A stretch of DNA of 64,000 nucleotides from Trachythela sp. YZ-2020 (taxonomy: Eukaryota > Cnidaria > Anthozoa > Malacalcyonacea > Clavulariidae). The notes under the pieces were generated by a model that ran no database searches, was not told the DNA's origin, and saw only the letters and a program-made list of their open reading frames with translations. Position 1 is the first letter of the stretch, and every line of letters begins with the position of its first letter. This document shows, one piece after another, positions 1 through 12,100 of the stretch. The translations under genes were made by a program, and so were the position numbers. Location: assembly GCA_016169945.1 (NCBI GenBank), contig JADLSH010000236.1, forward strand, positions 5,194,001-5,258,000, written 5' to 3'.

Positions 1-120
1 TCACCCTGATAACTGCAGGTTGACCACCATCTGCTGCACGATAGTGCTTAGTGATAGTTCCTATTTAGTGCCCTGTTCTTCAACACACATTTTGATTTTG
101 TTTATAATGTCCAGTTTATT
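1..120 (+). repeat. Dispersed repeat copy, also at 18073-18192
   Basis: These first 120 bases recur almost unchanged at 18073-18192, on the far side of the synthetase gene. A core of about 33 bases (24-56, containing ctgctgcacgatagtgctta) also lies in intron 4 near 11958-11990. It is either a dispersed repeat or the trace of a tandem duplication. I see no coding potential in it. Confidence 0.8.
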
Positions 121-956
121 TCAAATATCGTTATGTACGTCTGTTATAGAACTATGCATAGAACTATGCACAGGGCCGTAGGTAAGGGGGGTATTGAAGG
201 GGTGCCGAACCCCCCAATAATTCAGAATTTCTCATATTCGGAAAATTTAGGCATCTATTCGGAAATGGAAACGTCCCAGAAAAACAAGAAAAGTCACTGC
301 GTTTGTATATAGAACTCGCAAACTATGAGATTTTTCACATGTGGAGGTCCAGTATAGTGGTGCGCTTCTCAGAAAGATACGCGCACTCTAAACCTGCTAT
401 ACTAAACAGGCCTAACAACTGTTTATTTAACAACCTGAAAAACTGGTATTTTAATTCGCGCGCTGATCAAGAATCGCTAACTACAACACTATCCCGGTAT
501 TTTGTTCACGAGTCGTAGCAAAAGTATGGCAAATTTTTCAACCTAAAGTTTTGATCGATAAGAGCGCGGATTATCCCTTGTTCACACGTGGGAGATTTCA
601 CTAAAACCCCAAAAATTCCCCACGCGTGCGGTGGAACGCAAAAAATTACACTCACGCAATTTCGCAATGGCGTTCTGTAAACGCCGGTTTTACAAGTGTA
701 GATGTTGTAATATGTTAACAGCTCCCGTCCACAAATCCTCCTCAAAAAACCGGCTGCTACGCCGGCTAGCTGAGATGCTAGATCCGGTATCAATATTTTG
801 GTGAAGTATCCAACTCTATTGTTTCGTTTGTGTACTTAACAAATGTTGCGCAAGCAATCGGATAATAGTTTATAGCCGCGCATTTGCATTTTGAATTATT
901 ATAATTCCCAATTTATTGAACGTAAATACGCGAAAATTCCATATTCAAAGCAAAAT
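121..956. other. Unassigned intergenic sequence
   Basis: No gene or repeat that I can name. A G/C-rich patch near 172-215 (cagggccgtaggtaagg) resembles the end of the hAT MITEs elsewhere in the window, but no partner end is visible. Open frames here are short and show no recognisable domain. Confidence 0.5.
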
Positions 957-1121
957 CGCCAGCAAAACTCGCAAAATTTTAGGAAGAAATAGACTAAACT
1001 TCATTGGAAATCATGTGACCGGAAGTCTTGGATGGCGTATATACATCAGTTCAACCTACTCGAGTTTCATGCCACGTGAGCGATGATCAAAATCAAAGTT
1101 CGAATCGGGTTCCAAGAATCC
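957..1121 (+). repeat. Direct duplicate of the segment upstream of the synthetase gene (copy 1)
   Basis: This stretch, from agcaaaactcgcaaa to ggttccaagaatcc, recurs at 2864-3052, just before the first synthetase exon, with small indels. The two copies are separated by 1.7 kb of other repeats. Both could be promoter-proximal sequence; the nearer copy starts about 330 bases before the ATG. Confidence 0.75.
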
Positions 1122-1239
1122 ATGTAACTCGTCGATTTGAGGTTTAATTTTGGTTTTAGAGTATCATAAGGTAGAACAACTCTTCCTAAATTCGATGCTA
1201 TGATCTATTTTGACTTTACATCAATGATAAATATAATTA

Positions 1240-1560
1240 TCCCCGGCGTATATCGTAGCCACTTTCGTGATTTGTGCTGTGACCCAAAAAAAGGGTAAAT
1301 ACAATCGGCGATTAGCACGACTAAAACGCGATATAGAAATTTATAAAAACAGAATAATAAAATTCGATACACAATTAATACGTTTATAAAAACTTACCTT
1401 TAAAAATATAAAATTTTCAGAGAGAAAAATCGAACTAGAAATCTACAACTTTTCACCATGCCTGGTCGGAAATCTCAATTTTGAATAATAATGAACCGCA
1501 TTGCATTGTGGGAAGACTCTCATTCCTCCTCTGGCATATGAGTAAGATTGCGGTGCCCGT
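1240..1560. repeat. Dispersed repeat shared with 62390-62700 (inverted)
   Basis: The words gtagccacttt...gtgacccaaa...gggtaaatacaat and the block ending cgcattgcattgtgg reappear, reverse-complemented and diverged, at about 62390-62700 inside the methionyl-tRNA synthetase gene region, with a weaker copy near 62980. The family was not identified. Confidence 0.5.
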
Positions 1561-1697
1561 GCCAAGTTTGGCACCGCTTTATATTCTGCCTGTGAGTTTG
1601 TCCGTTTGTCCGTTAGTAGTTTGTTCGCATCAATACGTTTCCTTAATCGCCTAGTAAAAATTCCTTGCACTTGCTCGGAATTTATTCATTAATTATT

Positions 1698-2290
1698 AAT
1701 CTTGTACTCTCAGGACCGACTGTTTGCTAGGCTTTATCTCTGGTTTTATGCGTCAAACAAGGACAAAAGTACGACTGTTCGAATCAGCGTGAAAAGTTGT
1801 ATTTACGGATGGAAAATTTATTTCAAAGTTGATTTCTATTCTAGCGATTTATTTCCTTGCACTTGCTCGGAATTTATTCATTATTAATTATTAATCTTGT
1901 ACTCTCAGGACCGACTGTTTGCTAGGCTTTATCTCTGGTTTTATGCGTCAAACAAGGACAAAAGTACGACTGTTCGAATCAGCGTGAAAAGTTGTATTTA
2001 CGGATGGAAAATTTATTTCAAAGTTGATTTCTATTCTAGCGATTTATGGCCTTTGAAAGACAAGCCACTCAAAATAATCCTTTCACGTTTTCCGAATTCC
2101 TTTTTTCGAGGAAAGTTTTCTTTCCAATTAATCTCGGACTCTCACTATTGACTGTTTGCTGCGCCTTATCTCTGGTTTTATCCGCCCAATAAGGACAAAA
2201 ATACCACCGTTCGATTCAGTGTAAGAAATTGTACTTAGGGATGGCAAATGTATGACTAAACAACAGTATTCTAGTGATTTATGGCCTTTG
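1698..2290 (+). repeat. Tandem repeat, 195-bp unit, two close copies plus a diverged third
   Basis: Units begin at 1698 and 1893 with aatcttgtactctcaggacc and are nearly identical for about 160 bases. A third, clearly diverged copy starts near 2129. Open frames through the units merely repeat and are not considered genes. Confidence 0.8.
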
Positions 2291-2300
2291 AAACTCAGGC

Positions 2301-2725
2301 GAAATTGTATTGTTGACAAATCGCTCAAAATTATTAAACTAATTAAAAATGCAGTACGTTTGATCCTTGATAACTTTGGTGTCGTTGGTTTTCTCTTTAT
2401 CGGCCGTATACCAGTGGATTCGTCTCACTTTTCTCTTCATTTTGATAGTAGTTTGAACCAAAAATGTTTTATTTTGAGGGTTTTAAAGTGCAGTTTTAAT
2501 AAGCAAAATTGTATTGTTGACAAATCGCTCAAAAATATTACACTAATTAAAAATGCAGTCCGTTTGATCATTGATAACTTCGGAATCGTTGGTTTTCTCG
2601 TTTTCGGCCGTATACCTGCGGATTCGTCTCACTTTTCTCTTCATTTTGATAGTATTTTGAGCTCGAAATATTTTATTTTGAAGGTTTTAAAGAGCAGTTT
2701 TAATCCTAACGCACGCACCAACTTG
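2301..2725 (+). repeat. Tandem repeat, about 205-bp unit, two copies
   Basis: Two copies starting near 2301 and 2505, both with attgttgacaaatcgctca and the later block ggattcgtctcacttttc. A 170-codon open frame spans both copies because the unit happens to be open, and it encodes the same peptide twice. Treated as a repeat, not a gene. Confidence 0.75.
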
Positions 2726-2863
2726 CGGCCGACAGGAGAAATGTTAGCGTACTATTTTATATGAGTTTACTTGTAGACGGAAACGCCAGAAGTTTTATTT
2801 TGCAGGGCACCGCATTTTAGTACTGTGTCTGGTTTAAGCTTTGTTCTGTGCATAAAATCGCCA

Positions 2864-3052
2864 ACCAGCAAAACTCGCAAAAGTTTAGGAAGAATTAGAC
2901 TAAATTTGCGGAAATATTTTACAATGAAATGTACAACTTCATTGGAAATCATGTGACCGGAAGTCTTGGATGGCCTATATACATCAGTTGTTGAAAAAAC
3001 CTACTCGAGTTTCGTGCCACCAATCAAAGTTCGAATCAGGTTCCAAGAATCC
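2864..3052 (+). repeat. Direct duplicate of 957-1121 (copy 2), synthetase-proximal
   Basis: Second copy of the duplicated upstream segment, with an extra short stretch near 2915. It ends about 140 bases before the synthetase start codon, so it probably overlaps the promoter region. A tatata sits near 2975, but I cannot show that it is used as a TATA box. Confidence 0.7.
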
Positions 3053-3190
3053 CTATTAATTATCAGATTTTAGCACTAAGTGCACAGTTTACCTGATTAC
3101 AGTTGCATTTCGGCAGCGAAAAGGGAGTGTTGAAGTCTCAAAGAAGCTGCATCTTTACCGATTTTTTTGCAAGGAGCTTTGTAGTCAAGA

Positions 3191-6100
3191 ATGAACGCGG
3201 ATTCGAACAATACTAAGTTTCTATTTACGAGTGAATCTGTTGGGGAAGGCCATCCAGGTATGTTTACGGTCTGTGGACCATTTTGAATGTTTCGGGCACG
3301 TAACTTAGCTTTGGTAAATGCGTATTCTGGCTGAATTTAATGGTTTCTTTTTAATTTTTTAGATAAAATATGCGATCAGGTGTCAGATGCTGTGCTAGAC
3401 GCACATTTAGGCCAAGATCCTAACGCTAAAGTCGCTTGCGGTATGGTTTTATTATATATATTGTGCAATATTTAGCTTGTATATCAAATAGCTGTATTAG
3501 CTTAACAATCGTATGACTGATGGTAAGGACAACAGAACTATTAGTTCCTACGTCAAGCGTTCCTCTTTTCAGTTCCTAATTCATTTGCAATTTTACTAAT
3601 TACCTTTGCAATTTTCAAAAGGTTTGTTGCAAATCCCTTGAGGAAATTTGCAATGTTCCTAAGTCAATAGAGTTCCTTAATTCCTGTTAGAAGTTCCTCA
3701 GTTCCTGTTAGAAGTTCCTCAGTTCCTGTTAGAAGTTCCTAACTTCCTGTTAATAATATATTCGAGTGCAAAAACTCGCTGGTTTTGTTGAATTCGAAGT
3801 TGAGAGACTTTGTATTCTTATATATAATTCCTTTGAAATAATATTTACACTCATAAATTGAAATAAAGAGCTAGAAGTAACAAAAATAAAGACTTTTACA
3901 GTAACAGGAAGTGAAAAAAATAACAGGTCAAAATTTTTCAAAAAATAACAGGAGGTCAAGTCTTTATTGTTATGACTTCTAGCTCTTTATTTCAATTTAT
4001 GAGTGTAAATTTTGTTTGAAAGGAATTAAATATAAGAATACAACGTCTCTCAACTTCGAATTCAACAAAAACAGCAAGTTTTTTCGCTCGAATATATTAT
4101 TAACAGGAAGTTAGGAACTTCTAACAGGAACTGAGGAACTTCTAACAGGAACTGAGGAACTTCTAACAGGAACTGAGGAACTTCTAATTGGCTTAGGAAC
4201 ATTGCAAATTTCCTCAAGGGATTTGCAACAAACTTTTTGAAAATTGCAAAGGTAATTAGGAAAATTGCAAATGAATTAGGAACTGAAAAGAGGAACGCTT
4301 GACGTAGTTTACCTGTAAGTCCCAACAAAAATTTGCAAATATTACACTAAACATATAACAATACATAAAATTACAAATTAGGCCATGGGATTGAAAGTAA
4401 TAGAATACCGTCCGTTTTTTTCATTATTTATTATTTAAAAGATTCCTTTTCTATATATTTGGTATACAGTAGTTTAAAATTATATTAACAATGGAATACA
4501 TTGACAACTTTCATAACAAAGGCCAATATCTTGCTTTGACAACATCAGACATACAATAATTTGTCCTGATTGATCCCAAGAACATCGAAAATGGTACATA
4601 TTCTATAGAATATTACATTGAAATATTCTTTGGAATATTCTATAAGATATTCTAAGCGATTTTGGAACACATTCTATGGGATATTCTATGGAATATTCTA
4701 AAGAATTCTATAGAAGATTCTATCGAAGGTTCTATAGAAGGGAATATTCAATTGAATTCTATAGAAGGTTCTATAGAATATTCTAGGGAACATTCAATTG
4801 AATTCTATAGAAGGTTCTATAGAAGGTTCTATTGAAAATTCTATAGGTCCTATAGAAGATTTTATAGGACCAAGATTCTATTGAACATATAAGAAAATAC
4901 AAAGTTACTGTTAGTAAAATGTACAGTAGATATAGTAGTGATGATCTGGGCTCACAGATTGAAAGTTTTGCAAAATAAATAAAAGTGGTGTTTTCTAAAA
5001 AACAACATAACTATGCAAGAAATTCAAAATATAGAACTCCATGTTATGAATTGGTAATTATTATAATTGGTAACTATTATATGTACTTAAGATATATAAT
5101 TATAATAATATACAATTAAGGATCAAAGTTAGTGAATTACTGTTCGCCAGATGCTTTCTGTTTCGCCTTTTGAACTTTCACGATGTTGTTGATACTTGTT
5201 GTCATAATATGTCTCACTTCTGCCTCTTTGCAACCATATCTCTTTGCACCATACTCTATATATATTTAGAAACGTGAGTGAAAATCAACTAAAATTGAAT
5301 ATAAATATCTACATATATAGTATTTACTACTTATAAAAATGCTAAGAACAGCTTACCACATATACTCTTGACTTTCTCTGGGTCAAGTTGAGGTTTGGCA
5401 TCCTTTTCCTCAAAAGCATTTGATGCTTTTTCCAGCTTTACAACTGCCTCTGGTTAGATCTAAAATATATACACAATTTTCACTCAAAATTTGACCTACA
5501 AAAGTCCAATAACCAAAAGATTGTCTGGTTGATGATATAATGCAATTTTATAAACACAATAACTAGATAAGCATTAATGATAAAATTCTGGAATAACTTT
5601 TATTTACTAACAAATAACATTGTCTAGGAGTTGAACTAAAACAATCAACATTGAAACATTATCACCAGTTTTACAGGTCAAAAACTGGAAAGGCATTTGA
5701 CGACTCGCATGGAAACTGTCGCCACTTCAAAACTATTCAACATAACTCAATTATTTTAGTTCAAGTCCTAGAGCTTGATATGATGAGTCTATGCTGAAAA
5801 TGTCATCAAGATAGCTTCAATGCCTCTTCAGATATCCTGCGCGCAATAATGGAAATCGCTAAGTTTTGCTAATTCGAGAAAAATGCATTTAAAGTTCAAT
5901 GTTCGGTTTATCAACATGATGGTCACATTAAGGTGGTCTTATACATTGAAAACTATTTTTCCTAATTTAATACTTTTTCCTCATTTTTTACTCTAATGTT
6001 ATAGAATATGGGTGGCTGACACAAAATCACTCACTGTTCCATTTTGTGGATTAGTGTTACAATTTTTAGTGATAGATAGTTGATTAAACGCGGTTAATTC

Positions 6101-9100
6101 AAATATTCAACGGAATTTCACAGTGACAATATAGACAAAACATCACCGCCGATATGTCGCAATTATAAAACTTACTGGTAATTGACAAATCAAATATTGA
6201 ATAAATCTTACCTGTGAGTTCTTGAATATCATTCTGCACTTTGAGGAAAAAGATTTCTTCTTCGTACAATAATAAATCGGAAAAATTCCAACCATAATAT
6301 ATTTCAGATGAAATAGTCAGTGATAATAGTCAGGGAGGCAGACGACCAAAAATACGTGCATGCAGGCTTACCTTCTCGAGGGGCAAATTTATTTTATGGT
6401 AGGATTGTAGCTCTAGACGTGTTTTTCTCTCAGGTTCCCGTGTAAGCGCGGAATTACGAGCGAGCCAGTTTTAACACTCGCTATATAAATTTTTTAGCAT
6501 GACAGTCTTCTTTGGTACTGGCAGACGCGTCGCGAAAGTTGAACATATTTCAACCTTTTTGAGCGTATTCACACTGTTGATCTCTCATCCGTCTCGCACA
6601 AGCGAAACGAACGTAATGGAAATTGAAATAATTTTCAGCCAATCAGTGCTGAAATATTTACATCCTTGAGGTTGATTTCGTGAAATACAATAAGATTATA
6701 AGAGTTAAACACTGCAACTTCGGCGGTGTTTTATTAAAACAAGCATTGAGTAGGTGCGAAAATATTTACTACACTGCACATAAATCGAATAAATCAGCCC
6801 TAGTGCGAGTTGACCCGATAGGGCGCAGTTAAGAAACGCAAAAGCTAATGGAGTGGGTCGTTCTTAACTGCACTCGAGACCACAATTTTTGGTTAGTTTA
6901 TGCAGTGTTGCCGTTTACATAAGCGCATTTTCATCTACAATAATTTCACGCGAAACAACTTTGTCGGTTTTGGATCAAATAAGAGCGTTGTTCCAGCGTA
7001 TTATTTTGCATTGCCATTAATGGTTAGAAAATAACACATGAACTTGGGAGGCGCATTGACGCATAGGGCGTACAGCGTTAATCAAACGAGCAATCCTATA
7101 TAATGAGCTCTAACCCTCAGAGCGAATGCTGTTTCAAATTTTTGGTTGGGTTTCTTTATATTGGATAAACACGACTTCTATGTTGTTATGTCATGAATGA
7201 GGAGGTACACATTGACCTTACTCTAATTGCGTGTTAAACATTTGGACTATGTGTTACTGTAAATATATACAAACAACTTTTAGAAAGAGCGTGGATATAA
7301 TATTTATTAATAAAAACTCATATAGATTAATATTTTCACAGTTTTTTACAATTTTACGCTTAAAACTTCTCTTTAAGGTGGCTCCCTACAGTTTTAAAAA
7401 AAGGAAGACTTCCGATTTAGATCCGAATTTTTCGACAATTATTATTTGTTGGAAATTAAAACAGTCTGACTTGTATAAAACAATAACTGAAGAGCTTGAA
7501 ATTTTTCAAAAATCATCCATAACTGCCGTTTCTATGGCAACAATGACGTTTCAATATGGCGGATATTTTGGCTTTAAAGTAATTTAACTGGAAAATAACA
7601 TCGGTGACCCCCATTTTTTATTTCATAAATTGCTTTCTTTTAGTATGTTGAATTATTTTACAGATTTAGAAAAAATTCTGTCATGCCAAATTATTTCATA
7701 ACAGTAAAATGTGACCATTCGTTATAACTTTTTTTTGCCATGACAGAATATATTTTTTAATTTGCAAAATAATTCAACATACTAAAGGAAAACATTTTAT
7801 GAAATAAAAAAATGGGGGTCATCGTGCTATTTTCGAGTTAAATTACTTTAAAGCCAAAATATCCGCCATGTTGAAACGTCATTGTTGCCATAGTAACGGC
7901 AGTTATGGATGATTTTTGAAAAATTTCAAGCTCTTTAGATATTGTTTTATACAAGTCAGACTCTCTTTGATTTCCAACAAATAATAATTGTCGAAAAATT
8001 CGGATCTAAATCTTCCATTTTTTAGAAACTGTAGGGAGCCACCTTAAAATGAGATAATAGTGGTAACTTAAATGTAGCTTAAACGAAGTTTTTCGCCTGG
8101 TGTTGGCCAAAGTAACGTGGGCTCAAACATAGCGTTTTCACGATGTCTCAGAAGACGAAAGAAATCGTGTTGTACAGCTCATACAAGAATTTTTGGGGCA
8201 AACAACATCCGGAATCGTCTTTATAATAATAATAATAATGTCTGTTTATTCCACACCTTCGCAAAAAGAAATTGAATTACAATGTGGTTACAAATTTAAA
8301 GGATAAAAAATTACTAACTAGTTTACAACTTCTTGGTATTTACAATGGACTGGGTTACAAAAATTTTGTCTAATCATTGAAAATTACATCAGGAAATAAT
8401 TTAAATATTCTAAATATCTAACTCCTTAATCTTTGATAAGAATTTTGTAAATATGATAAGAGTTAGTAAAAGACATTTATAGACTATGTATTAAGCATTA
8501 GAATCGTACTTGGGAAAAAGCTACGACGTAGTCTTTCAGTCCTACATTTAAAATTCGTATACTTGTTGGCATTCCTTGTTTGGCCATGGTAATTATGCAC
8601 ACATGCTCTGGTCTTGGGAAGGTGTTGCGATAGTGGGCCCCCTCTTGAAATATTTTTCAAAGTTTTAGTATAGAGCTCACTCCGTCTTTCGTCCAATCTT
8701 GAGCAACCGAGAGTTTGTAAGGCTTCCCTATAAGAATATCCCGGTAGCATGATCTTGAATGCGTTTCTGTACTCGCTACACATCGTCTGAAAGATACAAG
8801 GGCAAGGCGTGGTGCTACACAGCACAGCAATACTCCAAAACAGGCCGGATCAGTGCAACGTAAACAGCGAGGAGGTCCTCAGCTTAAAATTGAGTCAAAA
8901 TGTTTGTTAAATCAACAGGATAAGTTCACATTCTATAAAACATTTGAAACAATATTCTATACAATTGTATTGTAAAATATACTATAGAACATGTTATTGG
9001 ATGTTTCATATTAATATGCAATAGCATATTCTATTGGGTATGGAAGTTCTATAATCTATATTCTATAGGATCTGAGGTTCTATTGAATATTCTATAGGAT

Positions 9101-12100
9101 TCTATAGAACATTTTCGTAAGGGACTGACTATAATTTTTGTGGTGTATTAAATTTGTGTAAGGCCTAGATTATGATATTTAGTGTCAGAGTGCTTGAATC
9201 TGACAGCAAATCAGCAAATAATGAAAGTTTGACAAATAATGAAATCTTTTGTGCGGGACTTAAAGTTGATGCGGGCGGTGGACGGTATTCTATTACTTTC
9301 ATTCCCCTGCCTTACAATATATCACAAACTATGCATTCCTACATATTTACGAACAACAGTTTGTTTGCAACGAACGACACTTGCTACACATATAGCGGGT
9401 CAATAATGGTTGATATCATGCACATGGGTTCAGGGACGCCGGAACGACGAGAGGGCAAGGGGGCAGATTTTCATAGAAGGGCACTTTTGAATTGATATAT
9501 ACTAAGGAACATTTGCGAAACATCATGGGCAGTTGGACGTTGCCATAATCCAGTTTCTGATTTGTAGAAAAATTAGGGGGGTCTGGGGGTCCTTTCCCAG
9601 ACGATTCTGACATTTTTGAAGCTCAGTGACTGCATCTCAAGCATTTTCTGAAGCGAATTCGCAAAAGCTGAATAAATATCACTGCGCCAAAATCACTGCT
9701 GTTGAACGCGAAATTTGATATATATATATATATATATATGGAGGATCGTATAAATAGAGTTATTTCAAGTAATTTTATTGTTTATATAGTTATTGCTTTA
9801 CATGGCGTAACGACATGACAAAAGTTAGTTATTTAACTTGTTCCGAGGTCTCTGCAAAAATATGAGGTGACTTAAGGCACGTTAACAGTAAATTGGAACA
9901 AGACTTAATCATAAACTTAATCTTCATACATTATTTCTTACAGTTTCTCCAGCAAAAGTTTGTTGAACATGTTTTTTATAATCAAAGTAAATTAATGCAT
10001 TTTTCTTTTTAATTAATAAAGAAAGTTCTACAACAAGATTGATAGTTTTAAATAAGAACGAGAACAAATTCTTTATATTATAATAACAAATATTTACCTT
10101 AAATCAAAAGGGCACCCTTGCCCCCCTTGCCCCTCCTGGTAAAGGGCAAGGGGGGCAGCTGCCCCTCCTGTCCCCCAGTTCCGGCGTCCCTGCATGAGTT
10201 ATTATTATTACTTATGGTATACTCATGGTTTAGTCACGAGCCTGTACTGTGTACTATTGGACTTTGATTGTATAACCCCACTTTGCCACTCGCTTTGCCA
10301 GTGATATTTATAACATGTATTTTTTTCCTATTACATTGTATTTATTTCCTATATTAAGTGGGGAGAAATATATATTAACCGAAATATAAACACGATCAAA
10401 TATACATTTATATTATATAGTAGTTTATTAATAGGTGTATTATATATGGTTACCTTAGCAATTAAAAATATCACCCTCTACGTATTATTGAACAGCATGA
10501 CCGGCTGATTATAGAACAGCAGGTCAGCCGGATTGAGCCTTTCAAAAGTATGGCAAATATATTTGTTTCAAATGTTGATATTTTGATATTATTGCATAAT
10601 ACATTCTTTAGGTGCAATGATGCATAAATAAATTTTGTTAAATTTTCCTTACCATGCAGTATTGACCAGTCAGATAAATACCATTAATAGGGCCCTTTTA
10701 GATGTGATGTAAAAATTGGTAATGTCGCAGTTTAGCTATTGTTTTCTACCTTGATGTCGCTGTCACAATTTGGACAAAGTTTGTCATCTGTCACCATTTT
10801 ATTTCCTATATGTCGCCGTTTCAACACAGTGTCACTTGTCGAAATTTACCCTGACAGGGCCCTGCTATTAATGCACAGTCTCGACTTTCAAAAAACGGAG
10901 TTGAAACTATGTGTGTATGATGATACGCTCTAGTAATTTTGCAATGCCAATACGATGTAATTGGCTCTCAAAATGACATGTCAAATTTAAACTATATTTG
11001 CAATCAAAGTTTACTCCCCAATTGATGGTTTCCATATATTTGGATTTTTCACCAGAATGCGCAGCCAAAACAGGCATGATCATGGTTTTTGGTGAAATCA
11101 CGTCAAACGCCAGAGTGGATTACCAAAAAGTTGTTCGTGATACCATCAAGCGTATTGGTTATGACGACAGCAATAAAGGTACACTAGATTAAATTAACCC
11201 ATTAAGTAAAACTATCTGAAGGTAGCCTGATTAACATTTTGAAATGGATGTTTTAGGATTTGATTACAAAACTTGCAATGTGTTGGTTGCCATTGAGCAA
11301 CAAAGTCCCGACATTGCAGCTGGCGTTCACATCGGACGAAAGGAGGAGGAAATAGGTGCGGGAGATCAAGGGCTAATGTTTGGTTATGCAACCGACGAGA
11401 CAGATGAACTGATGCCCCTGACTGTCATTCTGTCTCACAAGCTGAACGAAAAGATGGCGGAGAGTCATCGTAACGGTTCAATCCCGTGGCTTCGACCCGA
11501 CACAAAGACGCAAGTCACTGTAGAGTATAAGCAAGAAGGAGGTGTGCTGGTACCGCAGCGAGTTCACACTGTTGTCGTCTCGGCACAACATGCTGAGGAG
11601 GTCTCGACTGAAGAATTAAGGAAAGTTATCATGGAGAAAATAGTTCAGGTTTGTCCTGTGAATTTGTCTGAGCGTCTTACTGAGTACAAGATGTGGGGGA
11701 TTAGCCGGAGGCCGGTCTCCCAGCTTTTGGATGGGTATATATAAAAGTAGGCAGTCAAATGTTCTGTAATTTGTAATTGTTCATTGACCAATTTGCAATG
11801 ATTTACATCATATTAAATTTTAATGCATATTTTGTGTACAGGAATGATAAATACAACTTGCTATGTGCAATTATGTATATAAATATGAAAATATTATTTG
11901 GATTTCTGAAAGCATTATAATGCTGGCTGTGAATGGTGGTCACCTTAAGAAATGACCACCGTGCATCTGCTGCACGATAGTGCTTAGTGAAACCCACTCA
12001 TAGCCACCTTAAGTAAGAATTGTTTCTTCATGCGATGTCATTACAGGAAGTTATTCCAGCCAAGTACTTGGATAATGAGACAATCTACCATATCCAACCA

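Noticed and set aside
2252..2764. 170-codon frame upstream of the synthetase gene
   Set aside because: It consists of two tandem copies of one 205-bp repeat.
7231..7587. 118-codon frame in synthetase intron 2
   Set aside because: It runs into the arm of a fold-back MITE and lacks splice sites or domain.
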